DNA of 64,000 bases from Taeniopygia guttata (taxonomy: Eukaryota > Chordata > Aves > Passeriformes > Estrildidae), in NCBI RefSeq assembly GCF_048771995.1, contig NC_133027.1:64169501-64233500 (forward strand), given 5' to 3'. Position numbers and translations under genes: made by a program. The notes under the pieces were generated by a model. That model ran no database searches. It worked only from the letters and a program-made list of their open reading frames with translations, and was not told the origin of the DNA. Positions 36,220 to 48,000 of this stretch are shown piece after piece. Position 1 is the first letter of the stretch, and each line of letters begins with the position of its first letter.

Positions 36220-39200
36220 GGGCTGCAGCATGAGGGAAAATAAAGTTCTGTTCCACAGATCATTCTGTACTCCCACTGTTCTATAAGAATACTAAGGTCC
36301 TATGGGCAAGGGACAAAGACCTACAAAACCAGTACATGGGCTCACACTCACTTCCCACCTAAGAGAAAACCTCAGCCACAAAAGAAAGTGAATGTCCAAA
36401 GAATTGCCACTTGAAACTCTCCATCTTATAATATGAAGTTCTGGAATGTTTTTCCTACTCGTTGCTGTTACACTGGCAGGGAGATGACAGGCAGTACAGA
36501 GGCAAGAGCTTCATGCCCACCTTGGCAAAAGCAGACTATCCATTAACAAACCTCTTGTTCTGCCTTATCATTTGAAACAGCTTGTGTGCATTATGGATGA
36601 AATGGTATCCCTTTGCTAACAGATAAAGTAGAGCATCCAGTCCATGACAGGACACTTGTATGCTTCTCTCATCAAGTCAAAATAGTGTCAAATTTCTTTT
36701 GTCTGTGTTTGAAATGCAGCTTCCTCCTCCAAGAATATTTTCAAGAACACTGATCATGTAACTCACACCAGATTGTGGCACTAGGCTATGCAACTTACAT
36801 TTATGAAGCAGAATGATTGTTCATCGTCCTCCTGCCTAATGAAATCAACTACATGAATAAATCCAATGCTAATTAAGAATACTATTTATCAGAGTATGGA
36901 TTACAAAAGGACAGAGTTTCCAGTTGACTGAGTTGTAAGAAAAGAACTACCTTGCAGGTCAGCAGGTGGCCTGGGGCTGCTTAACTGATCCTGCTGAGCT
37001 GCTGTGGATGCTGAAGTTTGAGGACCTGCTGGCAGCACCAGCACTGCTCATACAATGTGGCTCTCTGGCTGTTGAACAGACCAGACAAAACTCTTCAGAT
37101 GTGAATTAAAAAACAAAGTTCTTACTCTACATACTCATAATGCTTAACTGAAAATGCAATGCAGTATTTCAGTGGTAGAAAACTTAAGTTATGAGAGGAT
37201 GTACTGAATTTGGTTCTATGTATCACTCAGAACAGGTTTGTCCTGGTTGTTAGGAACACAAGAAGGAACATAAATCAGCTTATCAGAGAGATTAAAATTA
37301 TATTGTAAAGAAAAATCATTATAAAAAGTGGGAGAGTACTGAAAGCAAGATGAGCAAATGAAATGGAGACTGATTTTAGTGAGTTATGTAGGGCATATAT
37401 AAGAAGAATCACTGAGAAAAAAATGTGCAAAGGGCACGGCAGTGCAAAATATTATGATGTAGGAATACTGAAAACTGAACTAGCAGAGACCTTGACAGAG
37501 GACATAAGAATGTCTGATGATCTGAAATAGATTTTTACAAAGGCCAGCATTCAAATAAGTAGATAATGAATATGTCCTAAAATATGGTTTCAGTGTACTG
37601 GAGAATAAGAGAGAAAGATAGTGGTATAGCATCTGCTATCATCATGGTCAAAAAAAAAAAAAAAGGAATGTAAATCAATAAGAGCTTGGAGTACTATTGA
37701 TATTAAAGGGTTGATATCTGAAAATATTCAGTGATGAAGTAAACAAGCTAGCACAAATAAGAAACACATGCTATCACATAAGGTGTTTATCAAAGAATTA
37801 CTCCTATTTTTGCCTTACCTGTAAAAAAAAAAAACAAACTCAAGACACTACAGGGAGATGAATCTTTGGCTGTTATCAACAGACATTAAAATCTTTTTCT
37901 CTCTCTCTCTTTTTTTTTTTTTCCCATTACCATGGTTGTGCAGTGGTTACACGCTGATAAAAGTCCCCCATGTTTCAGCTGTCAGATTTTAAATATGAAA
38001 ATTCAAGATAGTCCTAGAGAGAAAAGTTATGCACATGTTTTATTTGATTCAGAATGAAGTACTTTGCGCATCAATCAACTGTTCTAATAAATGTGAGATC
38101 AGACAAATTATAGACAAGTAATTTCTGCATTCAGAAAATCTCCTTTACTTTGACGGCTGCCCTAGGAAAAACTGAATTCAACATATATTTTGTAAGACAT
38201 TTGACTCCAACCACATAATTCAGGACAACTTGTATTATACAGGACAACTCTCGCAACAGTACCTAAAACAGATGCACTACCCTAGTGAAAAAGGTGGCAC
38301 TAGTGGTACAGTTTATTCTGAGGGTTAACTGTCTGGCTCAGTGCAGAACTAGAAGTCCACAGCAAAGATTACATGCGTCTGCAAATACATAGTTAAAAAT
38401 TCATTGTGAAGAGAGCCTAGATAAAACTGTGGAGTCTTCCACAAAGGCAAAAGTGATAGGCAGGTTTATAAATAAAACAAAGACACATTGTTTTACAAAA
38501 AAATACTATGCCAACTTGAAGTAGGGGGAGGTGGATGGAACCTAGCAGCTACACAAAGAGACTAGTGAGGCACATTGCTGTCTTCTTAGAGCTTTTGTCA
38601 AACTATATTTTTCTTAAGCTTTAGACAGGACACATTACCTTTGAAACATGCTGAACAAACTGTCTTAAAGAATCAAGGGGAGCCTAGGTTCTAACAGGTT
38701 AGCATGGGTTAAAGTTGGTTGCACAGGCTAACATCACACCTCTAAGTCTTTGTCTAGACAGAGCATTAGAAAAGATAACTTGTTTATAGGGTGTAAGTAT
38801 ACAGAATTAGATAACAAACAGTTCCAACAGCAGTAAACAAAAAGTCAAAGTGCTGACAGTGGATTGAAGAAGACAGAAGTAACAAGTTTGGCTCCGTGGA
38901 AATGCCTGTTTAGCTCTCTGTTGCTTATTATAACCTTGAAATTAATGTGGCTAAAAATATGTGGGAACTGTAAATCACAGGAATGCCTCATTTACTTAGT
39001 GAACGTGACATAGCATTGAAGCATCTGCATTGACAGAGGAAATGCCATCAATAAATGCATCAGAAGGACTTGTGGGAGCTCATCCCTTTCACCATTAGCT
39101 CCTTTGCACATTCCTGTCCAGTGTTCAGTGAGAAAGCACAGGCAATTTGCCCAAGCCTCTCTGGAAAAAGTAAGGGGATTGTACACTACACTGGAAGGAC

Positions 39201-41245
39201 AGAGACACTGAGTGTAGATTACCTGCAGGGAAGATGCAGTTATAGATTCAGCCTTTCTCACCAGACAACTTATCAATGTACCAAAGGGAATGGATTCCTA
39301 AATTAGGTCAACTAACCTCATCTTGCCAATCCAAGCTTCCAGTCAAGGAAGCCTAGGTTTGAATGTTTTCTTTCTTAATAGCTTTAATGGGCAGAGATGC
39401 TCAGTGAAAAGCTCTTCTGGGGCAATATCAAACCAACCACTGCCTGATTTGTATAGAAAAGAAAGTTTATCCATACAAAAAATAGAGATGATTTCAATGG
39501 CAAACACCATCACCTTGCTGCTCAAATTTCTAAGTGTGTAATGTTTCAATTAAGGCAACATCTAAACTCCGCCAGACGTATCTCAGGCACAGATTTGAGC
39601 TAACCTGCTATCGACTGCCATCAGGAAGATCTTTTCCCTGTGGTAATAGTTTACCAAATGCCAAGCCATGCTCAGTCCATTTCCTTTGATACCAGAATTG
39701 CGATTTTCCTTTAACTACAATTTTTGAGGGTTACTGTTATATCTCCTGAATCTTTCCATGTTTCTGTTTAACTGACCAGTTTGGGTCCTGCGTAGTTTAA
39801 CCCCCCCAGAACACATTATAACAACATATTCCCCCGGGTTTTCAAACCTTGATCTGTGTAATGTACCTGAGTGGCGTAACCGTAGCCACGGCATATAGTA
39901 GGGTGGTCACCTCTTAGTTCAGTGTCCTTATGTTCTGCTGAAACAATGTGTGAGAGGAGAGATAAATGAATGGTGCAAGTTGATCATCATCTTTTGTCAC
40001 TGGATAAAAAAAAAGTAAAAACTAAATATATGCATATAGCTGTTACAGATGGATAAGTGCACCAGTAGTTTCTCACCAGGTAAAAATAGCCTGTGGGATT
40101 CTCTGTAGTTATAAGATGGGCAGGAAGGCCCAGAAGACTGTTAAAATACAGAGGGAGTGTCCTCAAAATGATCCACGCTTGATAGCTGGCTTATTAATTG
40201 CAGCATGTTTTATTTGACTGTACCTCCCTCTGATTCTAAAAATAGGACTGTCAGAAGGCATCAGCTGGTTCCTCTCTGCAAGTTAATCTATTATACAAGA
40301 AAAGGACTTTACAAATGGATACATTAAAGACATCTAATGAAGTCAAAGCAGCTGTTTTAAAACATATTCAAACAAAATCTAGTCAATGAGATTTGGCCTC
40401 TGAATTTCATGTTGTACTATTAGGTATGTAGAAATTGAGCTTTTCAGGGGAATGAATTCTTTAAATTAAGTGAAAAGTCAGGCTATTTGAGCACCTCATT
40501 ATACTGTGTATTGAAGATCTTTCTCATCCATATTATCCTATTAAGGATTGCAGTGATACCACAACTGTATTCACTGGTGTAATAAAAGGACACACACAGC
40601 ACTCAAACCAGTGCTTTTGATACTTCTGTCCTTATTCAAGCTTGGTTCTTATTTATCTCAACAGAAATTTTGTCACAGGATATGGAATTAAGCCATGTGT
40701 TTTTAACCCAACAATATATTACATCCTGCAAAAATGTAATTTTCTGGGCCTTACAAAATATCAAAGCTTCAGATCATTATTAATTACTTATGCATGCATA
40801 TTATCCCTCCTTCCTACAGACAGATCTTCTTTGAAGCAGAATGGGTGCCTTTCCTTCAGGCTATTCTGCCTTAAAAGGGTCAGCTTGAAAACCACATTTT
40901 TGTTACGCCTATCAAATGTGGTATCCACAACAGTGAAAATAACACTTAAGGCTACTGAAAGTGAAAGGAGCAACAAAGAAATATATATTTGTATCTCTGA
41001 CATTTGATTGTGTGCCCATCCAAAGTAACCTCTCATAGGCATGTTTTGCATGTTCAAGCTCTCATTTCTCCCTTCCTCAATGATCTCCTGCATCTTATCA
41101 GTGAATTAAAATCTTTCATAATATTTTTAATAATACAGAGTATATTAGTGAAGTGAATTTAAACAGAATGTGTGTATTTCTAACCAAGAAATTTTTAGGA
41201 GGGTCTCTTATAGTAGTTCAGAATACAAAGGCAGGTGGCTGTAGG
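36220..41245. other. Intergenic, pyrimidine tract at 37892-37923 and A runs
   Basis: A14 at 37650-37663, A12 near 37822-37833, TCTTTTTCTCTCTCTCTCT plus T14 at about 37892-37923. GGACAACT is repeated at 38222 and 38241. No gene supported among the short frames. Confidence 0.5.
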
Positions 41246-41366
41246 CAGATTTTACACTAGAGTTTTAGTGACAAAATACAGGCTTATATTTTACACTAGA
41301 GTAGATTTTTACACTAGAGTAGATTTTACACTAGAGTTTTAGTGACAATATATAGGCATATATTTT
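41246..41366 (+). repeat. Nested tandem repeat with four TTTTACACTAGAG copies
   Basis: TTTTACACTAGAG occurs at 41250, 41289, 41307 and 41324. The larger unit (TTTTACACTAGAG, TTTTAGTGACAA, TATAGGC-like, TATATTTT) occurs at about 41246-41292 and again at 41320-41366, period about 74, with two short 17-18-base units (GTAGATTTTACACTAGA type) between. A stepwise local duplication. Confidence 0.95.
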
Positions 41367-42919
41367 CTGTTCTTAGCCATTAAATAGATGCCCATGGCAT
41401 CTAATAGAAAATGTAATGCTCAGGAAATCAGGGCTTTCATGTAAAAGGACAATCCTACTTTAATATAAGTAATTTTGAAATCTGATATTAATATCAGGGG
41501 GAGCAAGTGCAAACTGTTACTTTTTTCAGGAACAAGTTTAAATCACTGTGCTTTGGCAAATCTGATTCCAATCTATCACAAACTACAACACTAAATTTGT
41601 TAAACTCAGAAAACCAAATAAGCAATTATTTCTTTGTGTTGCAGAAACGATCAATAATTCCTGGAATACCTTCCACAGTAGTACTGTCATGATGTAGATA
41701 TATAGATATATGTAATGGTCATTCTTCAAATGATAAGAAATTACATCAATTAATATGTTTTTCTCTAATTTAGCTCTATAATCCCTTTTCTTCACATTTT
41801 GCTTTTTCTCTCATACTCTTCATATTTTCTTTTCCTTCCACTCCCACCCTATCCTCTCTCATCATGATGTTCCTTCTTCCATGTCCCCTCTCTTCACCCT
41901 GCCCAGCCTCCTTTGTGTTGAGCATCAACAGCACCACCCTGTACACCAGACATTGCAGCTCATCCTTCAGCCACAACACCCAGAGCCTTTCCTTCACTGT
42001 TAATTTGCTTCCATAAACTGCAAAGCAGTGTGTGGGTCCACCTGCCAATTTGGCTGTCTGCACATTAAGCTGGGGAATCTGAAAAACCTGCCATGGAAAC
42101 TGTTGGAGGAGTAATTTACCCACCACCCTGGGGTGCCTTGGTTTCAGAATTATGGCCACATGGATTGTACATAGGACTGGGAACCCAGAAACTCCTGAGT
42201 GCCAGTAGTAGCTTTAAGTATGATTTTTTAAATTGATCCCAACAATTCATTAATCCTCTTTGTCTCAGATTATCCACAAAGATTGGTATCATAATGCTTC
42301 GCTCACCTTCCTCGCAGAATTTTGCAAAAAGTATGTTTGAGTTTCATTTATTTCAAGGGGAATTATGCTGAAGGCAGAACTCAGCCCTTCTACAGTGAAT
42401 ATGTAAACCTCAAGTTTTATTATAGTCTTTAAGAGACACACACAAAGTCAAAAGTTGAACAGAAGGCTGTTACTCCCATTAAGAAGAGATGTGACAGGAA
42501 AAAGCAAATAAGGAAAATGAAGAACAGTGTTCCCTTTAAATTAGGACAATTATGGGTGCCAAAATAGAAGATGGAGCAAGAAGATTCCTGCCTTCATGGG
42601 AAAGTATGTTAAGTGCTGAAAGCATTGACTACATTGTTCATGAACATTCCATGATTACTTAATGACTGATTACTCAGTAATGTTCACAAGGTCAGCAAAA
42701 CCTTGGGTATCTGTCATCCAAATGCCACTTCCATGAATTTAAGTGAACAAAATTGCAGTAACTTTTAATATCTGACATTTTCAGAGGCCGTATCCCTTTA
42801 TTATCTAGTTTATTTACTTAAGCATAGTCAAAATGTAACAAGAAAAAGAACTATTCATACCAAAAATACTATTTCTAGAATTACATTTGAGTTGCATGAC
42901 ATTACAGTATAAATTATAT
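41367..42919. other. Intergenic, nothing recognised
   Basis: A minus-strand frame of 127 codons (41776-42159) starts in moderately GC-rich DNA and has no recognised domain; I treat it as unsupported. Confidence 0.5.
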
Positions 42920-42962
42920 TACAGAATCAAGAGAATCATTTAGTTTGGAAGAGACCTTCCAC
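42920..42962 (-). mobile_element. CR1 LINE 3'-end fragment, antisense
   Basis: TACAGAATCAAGAGAATCAT, then TTAGTTTGGAAGAGACCTTC is the reverse complement of the CR1 3' end with degenerate octamers. Only about 40 bases. Confidence 0.75.
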
Positions 42963-43741
42963 AAAAGAGTATTAGAAAAATGAGTGATTAAAAATTCCAA
43001 ATATATACAAGCATGAAATATACATTGTTATTGCCAAAACAAAGTTCCTATATAGAAACTAATTATTAAGCTTTACAACCCTTCAGATTTGATGAACTAA
43101 ATCTACAAATTAATTGAGTGCCTAACTCTAAGTTAGGTGCCTCAGGTTAACATTTCAGCAATACTGCAACCCACAGATCCCGCTTATATTTGAGGGCAGA
43201 GCAGGAGATCAACAGGTAGGCACAGACTAGGCTGTGAAGCTGCTCACAGCCCTACCTCATGCCCACCCTGCTGGAAATCTCACATTCAGCATTTGGTGGG
43301 GGAGGTTAGGAGGGTGCAGCAGGGTCAGGGCACACATCTGTCAGGATTAGGTGCATTGGGAAATACATTCTGAAGTCTCCTCTCTGCCTGATTCATTGAA
43401 GGAACTTGAACCTATTCTCCTCTTTCTCCAGGAACTGGTCAAATGTCAAAGCCATTCAGCGTTTTGAAAAAAATCAGTCTCAATCTGTCCCACTACAGCT
43501 GCCTCACTTTGTACATTTCTTGGAACATACACATGAATCTGAGTCTCCCATATGACCACTTTAACTATCAGGATAGTTTCACAGGCTCTGATTCCCACTG
43601 AGGAAGAATAACTTCAATAAGATGTACTTGCTCAAAAATGTGCTGTAGCCTGAGATATTGGAAATGTATGCTCACATATAGCTCCAAATCAGACCAAGTA
43701 CAAACATAGTCTGAATACTTACCTGCTATTTTTCATTCTCC
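42963..43741. other. Intergenic, nothing recognised
   Basis: Includes GTGCCTAACTCTAAGTTAGG at about 43120-43139, a short inverted repeat (CCTAACT/AGTTAGG) and a possible trace of the old hairpin repeat family seen at 14.5 kb. Confidence 0.5.
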
Positions 43742-43891
43742 AAAATAAAATAAAATAAAATAAAATAAAATAAAATAAAATAAAATAAAATAAAATAAAA
43801 TAAAATAAAATAAAATAAAATAAAATAAAATAAAATAAAATAAAATAAAATAAAATAAAATAAAATAAAATAAAATAAAATAAAATAAAAT
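43742..43891 (+). repeat. AAAAT pentanucleotide microsatellite, 30 uninterrupted copies
   Basis: Exactly 150 bases of AAAAT without a single substitution, flanked by TCTCC and TTCTCTATTC. On the minus strand it translates without stops as a Phe-Ile-Leu-Phe-Tyr periodic chain, so the apparent ORF there is an artefact. Purity at this length implies recent expansion and probable length polymorphism. Confidence 0.98.
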
Positions 43892-45050
43892 TTCTCTATT
43901 CTAACATGTGACACACTGGTTTTCAAGGGATTTCATATTGCTTCATGGGAAATTATATACGGAGTGAACTCCACTAAATATTCTGAGGAGAAAGAGTACA
44001 TCATCCCAGTATTGTGGAACTGGGGTCCAACCAAACTATACACTGAATCAGAGAAGCGACTTCTTGGTCTAAGCACCAAAAAGCAGGGGAGAAGAAAAAG
44101 ACAAAGAAGCACTGGTCAGACCTTGAGCAAGCTAAGTATGGGCAATTAGTTCTTCACAAAATGGTACAGAAAATAGCTTGCATACAAACAGTGTAACAGC
44201 CAGTTTGGGAGCCACCTTAGGTATGTTAAGTATTCCCTGAGAACACCAAACCACCTCCAGAATAATCTTACTTCCTACGAGGCCCAGCTCAGGAAACTCC
44301 AGTGATGGCAACAGGAAGAGGTTATCTTGTGGTACACTGAACTATCTCTGTCTTTAAAAGCTGCCCACACAAGAAGAACTTGCCAGCAGCCTTCCACTAG
44401 TAATAATTTGGTTGTAAACAAGAAAATTTAACCCAAGCTTGGCCTGAGTGACACAAACCATTTAGTGACAAAGTTTTAGGTTCTCTGCACTTAACCTTTC
44501 CTAAGAAAAAGGAATAAATGCACTTACACCTTTGGCCAACACAGCCCAGTGCCAGTTCACGAGTGTCTCCTAACACATGGAAAGCCTCATGCTGCACATA
44601 CCAGACAGCAATAGCAAGAGGTGCTTGCCTTCATGATCAATATTCCAATGTTCATGGGACTGGGGATTGTTAACAGTGGCATATGAATGTGTACCTGGTC
44701 ATAAAAAATTAAATCATTCTCAAATGCCTGTTCTTTCCCTGCCAAGAGCATGATAATCCACATGGAAATGACATCTGCTCTAAGGTCACTTCAGTGGAGA
44801 ATACCATCTTGTGACCACCCTCACCTTAAATTTGGGCTTGTCTACACATGGAGTTTTTCCTGATTAATTGTTCTTGATTAATGTCATGTGTGGCCACTGC
44901 ATCCTCATGCGGCCCTGCTCAGAAATAGCTCTAAGTGCAAACAAGCGGTTATTCACAGCAGGAGGGCTAATAAGATCAGGAGGAATGGCCTATGCCCAAA
45001 ACCTCTTGGGACTGACCCTTCTTAAGCAATACAGTGTAAGACATTCCTCA
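43892..45050. other. Intergenic, nothing recognised
   Basis: No coding or repeat signal above background. Confidence 0.5.
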
Positions 45051-45072
45051 GTCAGTGGCTCCAGCCACTGAC
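45051..45072. repeat. Perfect inverted repeat, 10-base arms, 2-base centre
   Basis: GTCAGTGGCT, CC, AGCCACTGAC. The arms are perfect reverse complements. It is followed at once by a direct repeat ACTCCACTGG/ACTCCACTCA. Confidence 0.95.
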
Positions 45073-48000
45073 TCCACTGGACTCCACTCAGAATATGCAC
45101 CTAGCAGGATGTAAAGCACAGTCCCGGGTACTTTTTTAAAAGCCAGTGATGTAGGTGGATGATCTCAACTAAATATTCACTGTTCTGACAGATATCCCTG
45201 CCCTCACAGAACTGGAGGATCCATAGGAGTTCATCCCAAACTTGTTCAAGCTTTGCTGATTTTGGCCAAGCAGCAAAGAAAGGGGCTCCAGCTGACTGCC
45301 TGAAGCAGATGAGGCTGCACTTCCTTCCCTCAGTATCAATCCCCAAAATCCCTTATTCCTTGGTAGCCACTGAATCTTGCAGACTCCTTCCTTCTTTGCT
45401 GTGGTTTTAAGCTCTCATTCTCCCTTGAATTGTTTTCTCTCCACATATTTCTGATGCACAAAGACATCTTTCTTTCTCAGCAAGTTTTGGTTTGGTTTGT
45501 TTTCCCCTCCAAGTTGGTTCAATTATATATTATTATAGAGAGCCAAACCATTATTACTCCAAGTGCCGCAATTCAAAAGCACTTTCTTGATCAATTATTT
45601 ACTGGTTTTGTTTCTGCTGAGCACCTACACTCAGTTCTGTCATTGAAAAGAATTTAAAGAATAATTCTTAACAGAAATTATTAAACTAAGGTCACCTAAG
45701 CACTTCAGTTTTCTTATTTATAGACACAAACCTAAAGAAGTACTTATATTTTCTTACTAAGATAAAACATATTTGGATAGAGATCATAACTGCTGAAACT
45801 TTATTTTCCAGGTTTCATCTTAAAATATTTCTGGTTTTATAATGATTCAGAACCTGAACATTTCGTTTTACAGCCATTGATAATCATAATAACAAACCTG
45901 CAAATATAAACCAGTGTGATATTACCTACATTTTCTTCATTTTTTAAAATCTTATTTGCTACGTTTTGAGTGTTTAGCTTTTCTGGTTTCTAGGGAGGGG
46001 TAAGTACAGATGAGGGTTTAACTGCCTGTTTATTTCATCTGGAAAATGATATGTCTGTTGTTAGATGTGGCTTTGGAATTCTCTTTTAACAGCATATCAC
46101 TTGTTTTAGACCAGGTGTTGACTGGTCAAATTACAGGAACATGAAGTATAATTTGTACTTGTCACACAGGCAGCCTTTTCTTAAAGGCATTAAGTACTAT
46201 CTTTTTCACCTGATTCAGTGAAAAGATATCTAAATGTGTGGTGGGTAGTTACACCCTCTCAATGTGCCTCCACCCACATCACCCTGTGGATGGTGCTTTG
46301 TTATCTCAGCACTGGAATCATGCTGGACCCAGCTGGAAAAGAGGCAAAGAAAGTGATGTGGGAGAGGCAGAGCTCTTAGAAACCATTCCTGGTTTTGTAA
46401 ATAGGAAAAAGCAATTTTAATTCAAGATGATGTAGTTTCCAAGTGATTAAGCCAGAGAAAGATGATTTATTTTTCCAGTAGAATTGGAAAAGGCATGTAG
46501 GAAGTCACTAATGTACTCATGGGTTCAAATTGCCAGATAGGGGCCTAACATTATGCTCCTAAAATCTCAGGCTAATTTTATCATTAGCCACAAATTTGAT
46601 ATTTTAAGCACAGATAAGTCAATCGAAAGTATTGGTATTGAGGCCGCTTTATTTCCAGTTTGAGCAGTTTGGGGAAAATTCAGACTAAGTTTAGTCCAAT
46701 CCTCTGAATTGAGCATGTGTTGCCCCAGGCATTTTCAAGTTGTTCAAGGGTTGCATTACAGGCTTGGACCATCACCAGCTGTCAAAGTGGTTTTGGTGTG
46801 CAAGCAGAGCAAAGCTTCTGGTTTAATTTCTCTGAAAAGAAGCAAAATTTAGTTAGCTCATACCAAAAACACTTTCCAAACTAAACCAGAGATCTGTAAG
46901 TGGAGACAATTGGGGAAATAACTTCAAAACTGCATTGCTGCTCCATCCTGGAATACCATGCATAGCCTCAGGCACCTGAAAAAAGAATCTTGATTTCCAA
47001 AGCAACTAAGTGCCAAGAGTACCCAATTACTGTTTACCTTACAAAACAAAAACATAACATTAAGATACATAACAATGGCCAATTAATTATTTTTTAAGTC
47101 ACATGTAATAGAAATATTGAAGTTTCATCTATTCCTTCTAATACCTTGTAGGATAAATTATTGAATTACAACTCCTAAAATGTGTTTAGAACAGGGAATG
47201 TGAAGCCAAATGTTCAGGCCAAAAGCTACAAAGGTCTAAGGCACTAAGCAGCTGTGTAGATGGCCAGCTCACATTGAAATCACTCAATCACAGTGAGGTA
47301 CCTAAATAACATTGTGCCTCCTGTCTCCTTCTCCACCAAATAAACTAGGGTAAATAATCTTATATTTCTAGGGTTAGATTAATGGATCTTTGCTTAGACA
47401 GTTATATAATAATTTTGCCCTTCACTTCAAATGCAAAAACAACTAGGAGACTTTCAGACTGTAGATAAACTAATAATACACACTGCACTTCTAGTTTGTT
47501 ATTCAAGGGATGTTACACAAAGGGGGGTTGATTTCGCAGCTACTGCACTTGGGCAGCTCCTATTTGGGGCAATGGGCACTTGTGTGGGAAGAACTGCTGT
47601 GGAAGCAGTCCCCATAATGCACTTATTGACAAGATTAATCCTCAATTTTCCTTCAAAGGGATTGCAAGCTGCATCACTGTTCCAGTGGTCTTAGATGGTT
47701 TCTGTGTATTTTCCCATATGGTTTTAGCAAGAAGTTTTAAAAAGTTATATGGCAAAAGCTTGATTAAAAAGAAAATAAAATCTCTAAATTGGGTCATATG
47801 TAGGACATTCCTCTTGGTAATCTCTCTGTATTATAGAACAGCATCACAATTTAAATAGAAGTCAACCCAATTTACAAAATTGGATTGGACAAAACACTAG
47901 AGAACATGTTACAGTATAGGGAGTCATCATGCATACACAGTGCAGATGCACTACTGAATGACCTAACTTGCCCATTTGCATCTCTAATTTCTATGATATA

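Noticed and set aside
41776..42159. 127-codon minus-strand frame
   Set aside because: Ends in a low-complexity Glu/Lys/Arg stretch and has no recognisable domain.
43726..43926. 66-codon minus-strand frame of periodic Phe/Ile/Leu/Tyr
   Set aside because: It is the translation of the AAAAT microsatellite.
47431..47858. Overlapping 87- and 92-codon frames near 47.5 kb
   Set aside because: Looked protein-like at first (Gly/Ala/Leu-rich), but two frames overlap, no family is recognised and there are no clear splice sites.
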